Part shown: positions 53,643-64,000 of the stretch, piece by piece | Layout: each line of letters opens with the position of its first letter | Position numbering within the stretch: position 1 is the stretch's first letter | NCBI GenBank assembly: GCA_028753945.1 | Contig: JAPNXP010000010.1 | Coordinates: forward strand, 1,863,042 to 1,927,041 | From: Hexactinellida sp. DTS-2022 | Taxonomy: Eukaryota > Porifera > Hexactinellida | Reading direction: 5' to 3' | Length of the DNA stretch: 64,000 bases | Made by a program: the position numbers and the translations under genes | Notes under the pieces: model-generated | The model's input: only the letters and a program-made list of their open reading frames with translations | Databases searched by the model: none | Told to the model about the DNA's origin: nothing

Positions 53643-56215
53643 CTAATTTCTATAAATCTCAGGTAAGATTGAAGGGGCTTTCTTGAGTTTAGAGTATGTA
53701 GATAACTGCATAATAGTATTAGAATTGTTACATTTCCCTCTTACTTTAGAGTGACAGCTGCTGGTGCATGGATATTCAGATCTTTTGCAGGAACAGTGAT
53801 CAGTAGTACATTTCCCCTTACATTGACAGGAGTTTCTTCTACATAATAAAGAAGATTTTTCGAGAGTGGATATTTCATGATTAGGAATATTTGAAGTGTT
53901 GAGAAAAGTGGAACCGTTCCAGAGTTCGAATTCTCCTCTCGAGTATTTACGGTTTATAATACCTCCACTCGTTCCAATAGTATAATAGATTATAGATTCC
54001 ACATGTATCAATGACTACTCCCAATATATGCTTAGCTCCGAGTTTCCCTCGATCTACCTTTGGAATAACCACTCGAATATTATCACCAATGGATTACCGA
54101 GGGAAACATTTACAGTATCTGAGCTTGTCTCTTTGTTTTCAGCTTGTCTCTTTTGTCCCTTCTTCGCAACTGAACAAATCCGCTGTTGTTTGAATAATCT
54201 AAGGCAACCAATCTTGTCACAGTAATACTGTAGTCCATAATTCCCTTCCATAAGTGTTGTATCATGGCTAAAGCAGTGTTTATGTCCAATGGAACAAACA
54301 ACAGGAAATAAAACTTTACAAAGTCACTTCCGATAGAAAAATTACACACAGAACAAGATTTGCTCTCGTTCATATGACCAGCTGTAGCCCCAAGACTGGA
54401 AAGGTAATAATTAATGCTAATATCATAGTCATTAGATTGCCGCAACTACAAGAACCACTTTTATCATTGAGATATATCGAATTTAACTGGGCAATTCGGA
54501 GATTTCAATTGGGTGATGTTGTCTCCAGCTAATGGTGTGCCCTCTTCATCATTTATTGCACTTTTTCTTTCGAAGTCAGGAAGTATAGCTTCGAGATCTT
54601 CTACATTATTGATCTTAGATGTAGTGACGAAGGAATATCAAAATCACGGAGTCCTTTTGGCGGATCTCTGACGTGGAGTACTTTATATGGACTATTATTC
54701 AGAACTTCGTTTAGAGAGGTTTTTTTATTTAAGCCACTTTGTCCAACTCTCTTTTTCCCATTGTGTATTAGAGCACTGCGCGGTGCGGGTTGATAAATGC
54801 GGGTTGCTGGACCCGCAACCAGCGGGTTCTTACGGGTCAAAGGATCAGAATATTTGCGGGACGGGTCAAGTGGGGGCACGGAATCGTCTCGCGGGTCGGG
54901 TGCGGGTCAGATATTCTTACTGCGAGTTGGTGCGGGTTGATGCGGGTCAGCGCAGGTTTGAGCAAGAGTTCTCGCAAAGGATTATTTGGGAACGCAGTGT
55001 CCACTAATTGTAACAATGTACCCCTCTATAGATCCTAAAGAAAATTAATGATCAATATAATCTTAAGATTGCAGAAGTCTTGCGGTGGAACGAATTGTAC
55101 GGTGAATTTATTCGTAATTCCGAATAATAAACTCGTAACTCTATCTTCAAATTTTCCCCAAAAACATATTGTCGTCTTAATTATTCCTTAAGGATGTAAA
55201 TATTTTTAGTGGCCGCATTATGCGCCGAGTGTTTACACCCTATTATATATTCCTAGCGATAATACTGGTCATCGAGTGTTGGTGCGGGTTGGGCGCGGGT
55301 TAATGCGAGTTAGTTAAGGGTTGGTGCGGGTTCATTTGTTTATATTGTAGGATTTTCGGGGCGGGCGGGTCAATCACTAATAGATTCGGGGTGCGGGTCC
55401 CGCATATGCCCCGCGCAGAGCTCTATTGTGTATGACCCTCCCTTTCCAATATACTGCATTGATGTATGTTTTGTACGTACTTGGTTATTGGCATACTCTA
55501 CCGATCTCTGAGATTGCGGTTTTCTAGACTTTCCATGAATTATTTTTGTTGAGAGCCATAATGTATTAAGTGATTCAAGTAAAAGTTTATTATCGAATTC
55601 TTTGTAACCAGATTTATGGCAACTTCCTTAGCAGTCTTTTCTTTTGCGCCTTTTAGTACAACCCATTTCGTGAAATTATCTTGGTAATTTAATATCCATT
55701 TAAACTCGCTATCAGGAACGGTACGCATATCGATTAGATCTACCTGTCCTCTTAAAGCAAAGCTTGAAGACATGTAATTGGATTCGTGGCTAAGGAATTT
55801 TGGTTCTTTCTGCTAATTCTGCTTGGTGGTTCGGACTGTGCTCCAAGTATAATCTCACGATTTCCTACTGTTGTAATATCCTTGTTCTCGGATTTTGTAG
55901 TGCAACGGTTTCCATCCTGCAAATACTGTTCAAACCCATGACCAATAGATTTGATCAAACAAATCCTCTGATGCTACAACTTTCAAAGAATTGCAAGACT
56001 GGTCCATATTGTATGAGTCTAAGTATCGCAACTCCATAGATTCGATGCTTTGAGAACACGAAATAGTTTCATAGAACGTTTTGCACCGTTTGAATTTGAA
56101 AGTTGTCCAATGATGGTTTGAAGCTCCTTACTCCAAATCCGACATTTAGGTTCTTGTTTATTCGTTGAAACGTCTTCATCGGATTTACGACGATGGTAGT
56201 TAGTTTATTGTCAAT
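53643..56215 (-). pseudogene. KRBA2-type integrase (frameshifted, internally deleted, MITE-interrupted)
   Basis: Minus strand, N to C: RRKSDEDVSTNKQEPKCRIW..(about 56200); GNREIILGAQSEPPSRISRK (about 55850); RGQVDLIDMRTVPDSEFKWI then LNYQDNFTKWVVL (55750-55640), the start of the integrase core with the first Asp; a deletion around 55540; VEYANNQ near the expected catalytic Glu (about 55500); the MITE 54769-55425; SPYKVLHVRDPPKGL (about 54680); PKVDRGKLGAKHILGVVID (about 54060-54010, another frame); FELWNGSTFLNTSNIPNHEI; and a Cys-rich end CQCKGKCTTDHCSCKRSEYP with SSCH. This order, notably VDR..ILGVV followed by the Cys-rich tail, is that of integrases related to vertebrate KRBA2/SCAND3. It is inactive here. 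The integrase would join the element's ends to target DNA. Confidence 0.8.
54769..55425. mobile_element. hAT-type MITE of GCGGGT repeats, 657 bp, inside the integrase
   Basis: Ends TAGAGCACTGCGCGG / CCGCGCAGAGCTCTA are flanked by the perfect 8-bp duplication TTGTGTAT (54761-54768, 55426-55433). Both subterminal zones are strings of GCGGGTT, GCGGGTC and complement. The middle is AT-rich. Several ORFs crossing it on both strands are repeat translations. Confidence 0.9.
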
Positions 56216-56439
56216 GCAACATAGTGTATTTTGAAATGATATGAACTATAATTTCCTCTTTTTAATATGAATAATCGAAACCTATTGAACCTTTTTAATA
56301 TGAATAATGGAAACCTATGGAAAGTAACAACTGACATAATCTAATCACAATGATGTTATTTAGTCATTTACCTTAAATATCAACATCCACCGCGGTAGAT
56401 GTTAACATCTTCCGATAGCCAACACTACCGTAGAATATA

Positions 56440-57342
56440 CGTTCATGCAAATGTTGAGTTAAATTATAATTTCTTACTTTGAGAGTTTGGAAAATTTGAT
56501 TTGTGATTTACTAAGAACTCTACTTTAAATTCAATATTCAATTTTCATATTTATTGAAAAATCTCACTGAAGCACTAAACTTTCTTCTACCAACTGGCAA
56601 GAATACAAAATAAAGCTTTCACAAATTAGTGGAACCTCAATTATACCAACTCATTGGAACCAGACAATTAGATAATCGAGGTGGTTTACATGTAATGAAC
56701 TGGGACTAAGGAGCATGTCAAGGTTGCACCGATCTTGAAATACCTCTGAGAATATTGACAGCATTTGTACAAATTTGGATCAAAGTTTTAGAAATTGGGG
56801 GGGGGGGGGGGCCTTATTTTGGAATTTGGAAGTGAATTCGACTTTCTCTCTCTCTCCGATATTTATACTCGAAAATATTTTATTTTTGAATCGATATTTT
56901 TGAATCGAAATGAACTCAATTTAGTTAACCACCGAACAGTTGCCTTAGATATCCAGAGAGTGGGCTTAATCGTATTCTAATTAAATTAGTCAAATTTGGT
57001 TTTCTTCGATGATGATAATCTAGGAAGCCTATACAAAATCGATAAATATCAGTATCCAGAAAAAACGCTCTTTTCTAGAAAAGACCGGCCAGGTGGAAAA
57101 ATCAGGTTCTCCGGAAAAAACGCTCCTTCTGGAATTTTCTGCCTTTTCTATTGATTGACTTCCGCAAAGAAATAAGTCGTGGAATATTCAAAGTGCTATA
57201 AGTAGGTATAACTACTGAAGTACCGCACGCTACTCCTCGCTGAAGGGAGGTCTTGTTCCAAGTTTACTACCTGGCTTCCCACCTTGCTGCTCAACTAAAC
57301 AACCTACTAAACTGAATTAAATATCCCTCATTAAATTTGTAC
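56440..57342. other. AT-rich intronic stretch, no gene seen
   Basis: It contains a G13 run (56799-56811) and a pair of GGAAAAAACGCTC motifs at about 57060 and 57115. No coding block or element was delimited. Confidence 0.4.
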
Positions 57343-58145
57343 TAGAGGTGCACCGGATAGGAAATTTTGATATCAGGCTAAAAATTATCCGGATATAAGT
57401 ATCTAAAATTACATTTATATTTGAATTTACTACTAAGTCAAAATATTATAAGTAAACCACATTAACTAGTAGTGGAATTATATAGAGAAATCGATTGTTA
57501 TTATCAATTTACACATTTTTTGTTTTTCTACTTGCTTAATAACTTAGTTTACTCAATATGTAAGAAAAAATAAATAAAATTTTACATTTGCATACTTTTG
57601 GATCCTAGATTCAAAAATTCACTTTTCGACAGCAAACAAGGATATCTAAATAAGATTAAGAAACAAATCATTATAAATTTAATGGAAACTAATCAAGAAA
57701 TTCAAGTCCCCATTTCGGATGTACCTATTGTTGATGATTCAGGAGGTTGTAGTTCTCCTAAGAATAAACGTCTAAGGCAAGAGATTCAGGAGCCAATATC
57801 AACATGTTTTGAAGAAATTTTATAATGAAACTTGCTAGTTGGTAACGATGAAATTTAGAACTTAGTACGAGAAACTGTAGCTCAAGCATATATAGAAAAG
57901 AGCTGGAGCTATATATAAACCTTTCACTAATCTCAAGATCTTCTGACCCACTACTCTGGTGGAAAACTAATGCATACTTCTATCAAAATCTAGTCAAAAA
58001 GTTAGCAAAGAAGTTCTATGGATCCACCAACTTCTATTTATAGTGAAAGATTATTCAGCACTGCTGGGATAATCTTCGAAGAGAAGCGTAGTAAACTACT
58101 ACCAGAAAATGGAGAGAGTCTTATCTTTATTAAAAAAAAGTGCCA
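57343..58145 (+). pseudogene. hAT transposase remnant (C-terminal part) with hAT 5' end
   Basis: At 57343 the sequence TAGAGGTGCACCGG is a hAT-type terminus. From 57598 the frame reads DPRFKNSLFDSKQGYL, the LDPRFK motif of hAT transposases. A second frame near 57952-58030 has WWKTNAYFYQNLVKKLAKKF. After a frameshift the hAT dimerisation signature follows: SERLFSTAGIIFEEKRSKLL then PENGESLIFIKKK (58041-58138). The N-terminal BED zinc finger and most of the catalytic core are missing. No matching 3' end was found; a Helitron-like fragment begins at 58264. Confidence 0.82.
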
Positions 58146-58263
58146 CTCTTAGATTTCACGTATTAGCACGCTTACGTTTGAGATATAGTATCATAGACAT
58201 ATTTAGATATTTTAGTTTGCTAGAATTTCGCACAAATTTGTTTTATGATTAGTGTCATTATGT

Positions 58264-58560
58264 TGTAATGAGTAAGCATATTGGCAATCTGGTGTGAGCA
58301 ACTATTCCGCATCGTTAATGTGCATGTTCTTTATAAATTTCAGATTTTATCTCTTAGAAGGAGGGAATTATGTGCGATTAAGTAAATTTTCTGGCTTCTC
58401 GAAATGTGTGAGGTGTGATAAATTTCGAGTGGAAAACCTCAACTTGCTGTCCGGTGCCAAAAGTTACTCCTATAAGCCAAAACAAAATAGTAACCGTCCA
58501 GTTTCTTCAATCAACTCTGAACATACAAACAAATATTTTATATACACATTTATTTTTTTT
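58264..58560. mobile_element. Helitron-like repeat, copy 2 (fragment)
   Basis: It matches 9123-9418 from GAGTAAGCATATTGGCAATC to AACATACAAACAAATAT. It continues into TATATACACATTTAT, where copy 1 has the 1252-bp TIR element, so it preserves that empty site. The GC hairpin end is absent. Non-coding; the ORF at 58294 is incidental. Confidence 0.6.
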
Positions 58561-59269
58561 GTTTTATTTTTAGATAGTTTCAAAAATAAATGCTTTAAAT
58601 TTATTAGAAATTATACGCAAAAATGTCAGTTGTATCAATAATTCTAAGCAATTGTTTGTAGTGGTATATGAGTGCACTCTAGTGAGCACGCTCCGAAAAA
58701 ATTGGAGGACCCCGCACCTCACATCGCCGCGATTTCGTTATTTAGTTTTATAGAAACAGTATTGTTACTCAATTTATTGAAAGGAAATTAATTTGTTATA
58801 TTCTAACAAAATTCATATAATTTTAATTTTTTATACAAGAATTATTCAATTACACTGATAATATTTAGCAGGCTGTTTAACTCGTCATTAATATCTGTAA
58901 CCGCTAAACGATATTTTCAACTGTTAAATGGTAATCCGGCCTGCTCCATCTTAACAACCTCGAATGCGAGAGTTAAGATGAAAATTTCACACCTTATCCG
59001 AATCCTCGGAGTTAAAAATTTCACACGCGTGCCATACCTAATCTATATCCTTAGTTAGAAAATCTTTTAGTATTTGTGGTTTAAGGAATCATTTAGTGTT
59101 TATTAGGACGACATACGATTTGGGTGAACGAATATTGTTATGATTGTACACTGTATCCATTTAATCCCTTATTTACTGATCCGATATATTTTTGATTTAA
59201 AGATGCATTAATTTTAATCAATGAATTGTCCCATATTCGCACGTTTCTGATATCTCATATATCTTTTAG
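58561..59269. other. Distal end of the sds22 intron
   Basis: There is no element beyond GC-richer scraps (about 58690-58730) and a possible MITE end, CAGGCTGTTTAACTCG, at about 58870. The last bases, ATATATCTTTTAG (to 59269), form a pyrimidine-rich acceptor. Confidence 0.45.
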
Positions 59270-59756
59270 AATACGAAAAATAGAGAATATTGATTGTCTT
59301 GTCAACCTTAAGAAGCTCTATTTAGGCAAAAATAAAATCGAGAAGATGGAAGGACTTGAAAATTTAATCTGTCTCCACACTCTCAGTTTACAAAATAATC
59401 GCATTAGCAAGATTGAAGGATTGTTCACCCTATGCAATTTATCTGAACTTTATTTGTCATTCAATTTGATTACAGATATATCTCATCTTGATCATCTTCA
59501 CTCTCTAAATATTTTAGATTTAGGTCATAATACAATTAGCCTAGTTGAGAATATATCTCATTTATGCAATCTTGAAGATTTCTGGTTGAATAATAATAAA
59601 ATCTCTAGTTGGAACTGTATTAAGGAACTTGAAAGTTGTGAAAAACTTCGTTGTATATATCTAGAACACAACCCTATTAGTCAAGATCCAATGTACCGCA
59701 AAAAGTTAAAACTAGCTATTAGATCTTTGAACCAGATAGATGCTACTCAATGCTGA
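59270..59756 (+). CDS. sds22 (PPP1R7): sds22 / PP1 regulatory subunit 7, 3' coding exon
   Basis: The exon completes codon 161 (AG|A, Arg) and encodes residues 162-322, then TGA at 59754-59756. It continues the repeats with IRKIENIDCLVNLKKLYLGK, NRISKIEGLFTLCNLSELYL, LDLGHNTISLVENISHL and FWLNNNKISSW. It ends in the sds22-type C-terminal cap: IYLEHNPISQDPMYRKKLKL ... SLNQIDATQC. Family members end with the same QIDAT motif. There are about six further 22-residue LRRs, making roughly eleven to twelve in the whole protein. The total of 322 residues is a little shorter than the ~360 of vertebrate PPP1R7, mainly at the N-terminus. An ATG at 59226 lies in the intron and is not the start. A variant poly(A) signal follows at 59775. 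Confidence 0.93.
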
Positions 59757-59774
59757 TTTTAAAACAAACCTTAA

Positions 59775-59780
59775 ATTAAA
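59775..59780 (+). terminator. Possible poly(A) signal ATTAAA for sds22
   Basis: ATTAAA lies 19 bases after the stop codon. It is the common variant of AATAAA. Other A/T-rich hexamers could serve, so this is only a candidate. Confidence 0.35.
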
Positions 59781-59997
59781 TGAAGTATCTACAATATATT
59801 GATTTTGTTACTTTGAAGATTTGTCGTTTTCATAATCTGTATTTAGGTTTATGTCTAATTTATACTATTAAATTGTACCAGAAAAATTTGCTGGAAGCAT
59901 ATTGTTCTACTCTACTAAACACTTGCTATTTTACATTAGCGAGCCCTTTGGTCTCAGTCAATTTGTTATGGATGACTCAAATTTCCATACCTTATTA

Positions 59998-60177
59998 CAG
60001 ATAACCTCGTCAATACGAACACCAACGGACGGTAAAGATTTGTTCCCTTTAGCCGGAGTTCGTATTAGGCGTTGTAATACCCATTGACTAGTCATTGTAG
60101 GGACATGATTTCGTGGAACTTTGTTCTTCTTATCCGGAATTCGTATTAACCGTATTCGTACTAACGAGGTTCTACTA
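59998..60177. mobile_element. pogo-type MITE, ~180 bp
   Basis: Ends CAGATAACCTCGTCAATACG / CGTACTAACGAGGTTCTACTA are approximately complementary, with TA on both sides (59996-59997, 60178-60179). It lies just downstream of sds22, possibly within its 3' untranslated region. Non-coding. Confidence 0.72.
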
Positions 60178-60837
60178 TAGTTAATTGCTCTTAGCTTCAA
60201 TTATTTTTCATAGAAAACTGAATGTATACGCTCTAGAACGGACACACTTGGGATGTCAGTCTAGTGCCTATATGATCGATTTTAATCGTGGGCAAAAAAC
60301 GTTATAGTACTGCTGCATTTTTTTATAGTTCAATAACTGTTAAGATTGATTATTCATTGTACATTCCCAAAAATGATGTGCTACAAGTATTTCATTTAAG
60401 TAGACAATACTGTAACTTTGGGTTTACATCTATGATAAACAGATTGATCACTATCCAGTCAATTCAATCAACCGGGATATTTTATTGTTCTCAAGACATC
60501 TATCAGTTCGAATCTCACTACATACACATTAGACAGGAACGTAGGAAGTGCCCCCACATCCTCCGATCGGAATTGGCTCACAACTTCTAGCTACCGTAGC
60601 TACTTTATGTAGTATACTGAACTGGTATCAACTAATTACTCAATAACCAATTCAATCTACCGGTGATTAATATACAATATGTAACGATAAACCTTATTGA
60701 GCTACTAATTCATAAGAACAAAGTGTACAGAAGCTGCTTGGAGGTCAGGGGTTTATCTAGGATATTCTTTCCCGGCACTTTATATGGAAGTAAATTTTAC
60801 GGCACCCTAAAGGTGTTAGCCATAATGCATATTTAGT

Positions 60838-61300
<463 letters not shown>

Positions 61301-62340
61301 TCAATGTTGCGGTGTTATTTGATGGCGTTTTTTTTTCGAAACCCAAAATAAGGTTTCTAGAGGAATTTCTGGCCCAGGAAATCTGGTTAGCCACCTGACA
61401 CAAAATCAAGTGCCAATCCGGCACCTAAATCGAATCACACAGCAAGCACCTTGGCACACATATAGCCCTGATGGTGATGTATGCGATGATACACCATCCC
61501 TAATTTTCTACCATGGTAGATTGAATCACATAATATTGGACTTCTTAGTTAACCATGATATACACAGGATCTAGTCTCCAGTTGTTGCAATCACTATTGG
61601 TTGCTATAATGGAGACGGCGTCTATGCCGATAAATACCCTAACGTCAGTACACACAAACCTCACTTATCCGGATACTCTCGTGCTGAGGGTGCCCGTAAC
61701 TTGGAAATTCAGAAATACAATGGTTTGTACATGTGCTATACAAAAGTGTCATCCAAATTATCTAGATTCATTCAAAAGTCAAAACTGGTGTTATTAAGGG
61801 CTCGTGGATAATTGAAGATGTGTGTGTTTTACCATATTTTCTCATTAAACTCCCTTATTTGTTAAATTAATGCATAATTAGATTGGCTTTACAACAATAC
61901 GGGTTCCCGATTGAGGATGGTGCCCGTGTCTGAGATGTCTGGACCTCGGTTGTTTGAAACGTTGTACGTTTTAATGCAATTCCCTACTTGGAGAACAAAC
62001 CTTTCTTCAAAAAGTGTTCAGAATTTGATATGAACCTACCAATTAGATGCTGCTTTAGCATATCAAATTTCGATTCAGTACTAATTCAGTGGGATAATGC
62101 TCGATGTAAACAATTACCTCTGAAAATACTGGTAGTTTGTTATTATATAATTTTGATGTGAAATGTGTTTGCTGATCTATTTTCAGTGACAGTATTAGTG
62201 CATCAAATTATTTCAAAAGAGGGCGATGTAATGTGTCTTTATTCATTAAAATAGGTTAACATCTAACCCAATACCACTGACAATCCTCCTTTGCATAAGT
62301 TGAGTTAAGTTATTGATGGAACAGTTGAGCAAATCACTAT
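61301..62340. other. Gene-free stretch
   Basis: An open frame at 61555-61797 (80 residues) has no recognised motif. The segment from about 61370 to 61740 is less AT-rich than average. I see no element ends. Confidence 0.4.
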
Positions 62341-64000
62341 TATTCTCCGTCCGCCGATATTCTAAGCACTTAATAGTAACTGTATTTGACATTGTTTCTC
62401 CTTAATAGTTAGATATTAAGATTTTTCTCGATGCAGAACTATTCTGCCCCTGGTTGTAGGCGTAATTATATCCCAGAAGATCGCGTCCCAGTTTTTTAAC
62501 TTACAGGTGGCCCACCTGAGTTACGACATGCCTGGTTATGTGCTCTCCATCGTGACGATGTTTCTGAAATCAAAATAGTGTATGTGTGTGCTAAACATTT
62601 TCCGATGCAAGATATTCAATATTTTCACAAGGTATCTAGAAGAAATGGCACATCCTATCATGTCCCGCGAGGAAGACCCAAATTAAATCCTGGCGCTGAC
62701 CCTCTCTCCTTCCTGGTTATCCGTCTTATTATTCCTCTTCCCTTTCAATTAGAATCAACGGATTCTCTTACGACTCCAAAGAGAAAGATCTATTGAACCA
62801 AGCAAACTCTGCTTGAGATCAGAGAATACACAAATGGAGAAGTTTCGTGTTAGTTGTATACAAGAAATACGAGATAAGTTAGCTTTGATAACAATCCAAA
62901 CTGACTGGTTATTTTGGATTCCAACAGATAATTATGTGAGATTTTTTGCCTAAGATGGAAAATCATAATATTTGTGCAGATGTTTCCCTTGAAATAAATT
63001 CTTTTTTATCTGTGAACGGATATATATATGGGGAGTCCATTTCTCTCTCACTTATCTCTATCACTTATATTCGACAAATTGAAACGATGTTTACAGAGAA
63101 TACTCTGAAACTTAGCTCTTCCCCTCAGAAGAAACATCGTCACCATATCTCTAAAGCAAAATAACATATTGAGGACTCAATGAGGAGGCCATATGTAATC
63201 TATTAGATAGTGATGAAACATAATCCAATTGTTCCGATTTGCCAAGATTACAATTTATTCTTGGCCAACTAGAGAATGTGGGTATTTACAAGAAGAGAAG
63301 GCGATATAATGTTATCACACAAATTCTGGCCATAGAAACGCATCTGGTTTCTCCTGCTAGTTACAAATTTCTCCAAAGATCAGAATGCATTTCTTTTCCC
63401 ATGTTCACACATTAGAAAAGTTGTACTCTTCTTTTGGGATGGAAAACGACTCTTATACTTACCTTAGCAAGGTAACTTCTTTTAGTTCTCAAGGGAATAA
63501 TGTAATTATTCAGGATGCATGAGATCCACGTTTAGTCTGATATCTCATATAAGGGTGGGAAAATATTTGTCCTAACTTATCCCCTGAAAACCCCACAAGA
63601 ACTGTATTTGCTTTCATGGTTTCTAGTTTACAAAGAAAATGGTCCTGTATTTCTCGTTTGATACCTTGCGCAACTATTTCTGCTGAATACATTTTTCCTA
63701 TAATTAAGTAATGTATTTTGGATATCTAATCTTGCGGTTTGAAAGTACAGATTATTTCTACCGACAAATACCCTTTAAATGTGAAATTATTCATGGTCCT
63801 CTCCAACTAAACAGTTAGAACTGGAAACAAAAAGAAACAAGAACAAGAAGAAACTGGAAACAAGAAGAAACAACTCGAAACAATTGGTTGAATAAGAAAG
63901 ATATTCCGAAAACCTTTCACTTTCCCAACTTTCAGAACATTAAGCTGGATTACTGTGTGTATCCTGTTCAAGTTTACTATGCATCTTTTAGTGATGGGCG
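62341..64000 (+). pseudogene. P-element/THAP9-like transposase, copy B (runs off the window)
   Basis: It is nearly identical to copy A over long stretches, but retains the THAP region deleted there: ATG at 62433, PGCRRNYIPEDRVPVF, a frameshift, then PPELRHAWLCALHRDD and the CxxH ligands in VYVCAKHFP (about 62580-62605). The first expected THAP Cys is replaced (NYS before PGC) in both copies. Further on, the catalytic MDE motif reads MHEIHV (codon 63518-63520 is CAT, so Asp is lost), with a stop right after. It continues to the window edge at the FHFPNFQNIK region. It is certainly inactive and could only be moved by an enzyme supplied elsewhere. Confidence 0.8.

Larger units (their letters stand above)
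52255..56434 (-). mobile_element. KRBA2-type integrase DNA transposon, ~4.2 kb, with ~90-bp inverted ends
   Basis: The left sequence CTACGGTAGATGTTGGCTAT (from 52257) and onward through CATCTACCGCGGTAGATGTT and GGTAAATGA recurs as the complement at about 56350-56433. This gives inverted ends of about 90 bp with few changes. ATATA abuts both sides (52250-52254, 56435-56439), compatible with a 4-5 bp target duplication, though the context is AT-rich. All recognisable coding pieces inside are on the minus strand: integrase, Cys-rich tail, then a possible protease-like module. A hAT MITE (54769-55425) interrupts the integrase. Confidence 0.78.
23977..59269 (+). other. 35.3-kb intron of sds22, filled with transposons
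   Basis: The donor GTAAGAAT is at 23977 and the acceptor ATATATCTTTTAG ends at 59269. The flanking exons join in phase: AG plus A makes Arg161. They continue the same LRR without gap or duplication. Almost all recognisable content is mobile DNA, including transposase remnants on both strands. No other host exon was recognised inside. Confidence 0.88.

Noticed and set aside
54687-55038. + strand ORFs of 106 and 82 residues
   Set aside because: They cross the border of the GCGGGT-repeat hAT MITE and translate its repeats.
59226-59269. ATG at 59226 as start of an LRR gene
   Set aside because: It lies upstream of a strong splice acceptor. The coding match begins exactly after AG at 59269 and continues the exon at 23495-23976 in phase.

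Overview
The window is animal (metazoan) nuclear DNA. It is very AT-rich, has one recognisable host gene with a huge intron, and is otherwise packed with decayed and nested DNA transposons. THAP/P-element-like, MULE, hAT, pogo/Tc1-like, Transib/RAG1-like and KRBA2-type integrase sequences together suggest an invertebrate. A crustacean or another TE-rich invertebrate would fit, but I cannot name the species from the sequence. I recognise no rRNA or tRNA gene and no bacterial-type operon.

Host gene: the only intact gene I can support is the leucine-rich-repeat PP1 regulator sds22 (PPP1R7) on the + strand. Exon A is 23495-23976 and exon B is 59270-59756. They join in phase across a GT...AG intron of 35,293 bp and give 322 residues. 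A splice acceptor sits one base before the ATG, so the 5' end comes either from an upstream non-coding exon or from trans-splicing. Everything from 23977 to 59269 is intron.

Upstream of the gene (1-23490): terminal-inverted-repeat elements, many with intact target-site duplications (TSDs). They include hAT-type MITEs, pogo-type MITEs with TA sites, a 6-bp-TSD MITE family, foldback elements, a Helitron-like repeat, and a decayed P-like transposase copy (15.2-17.2 kb).

Inside the intron: P-like transposase remnants (28.9-30.4, 41.6-42.9, 47.8-48.8 kb); a Transib/RAG1-like transposon with both ends visible (33287-36223); a second RAG1-like fragment (40.8-41.0 kb); a MULE whose inverted ends are arrays of a ~31-bp repeat (43272-46450); a Ty3-type integrase remnant with its 3' LTR (46.65-47.63 kb); an integrase fragment (49.3-50.7 kb); a ~4.2-kb KRBA2-type integrase transposon with ~90-bp inverted ends and a possible cysteine-protease-like module (52255-56434); and a hAT transposase remnant (57.3-58.1 kb).

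Downstream (59757-64000): a pogo-type MITE, a Helitron-like repeat carrying a ~175-bp CA microsatellite, and a second copy of the 15-kb P-like element that runs off the window.

The most interesting items are: (1) the Transib/RAG1-like element, whose ends begin with CACAGTG, the consensus RSS heptamer, and whose decayed ORF still shows the DDE residues, the Zn-binding CxxC/HxxxxH ligands and a C-terminal Cys/His cluster; (2) the KRBA2-type integrase transposon; (3) several in-window pairs of filled and empty sites that give exact insertion histories.
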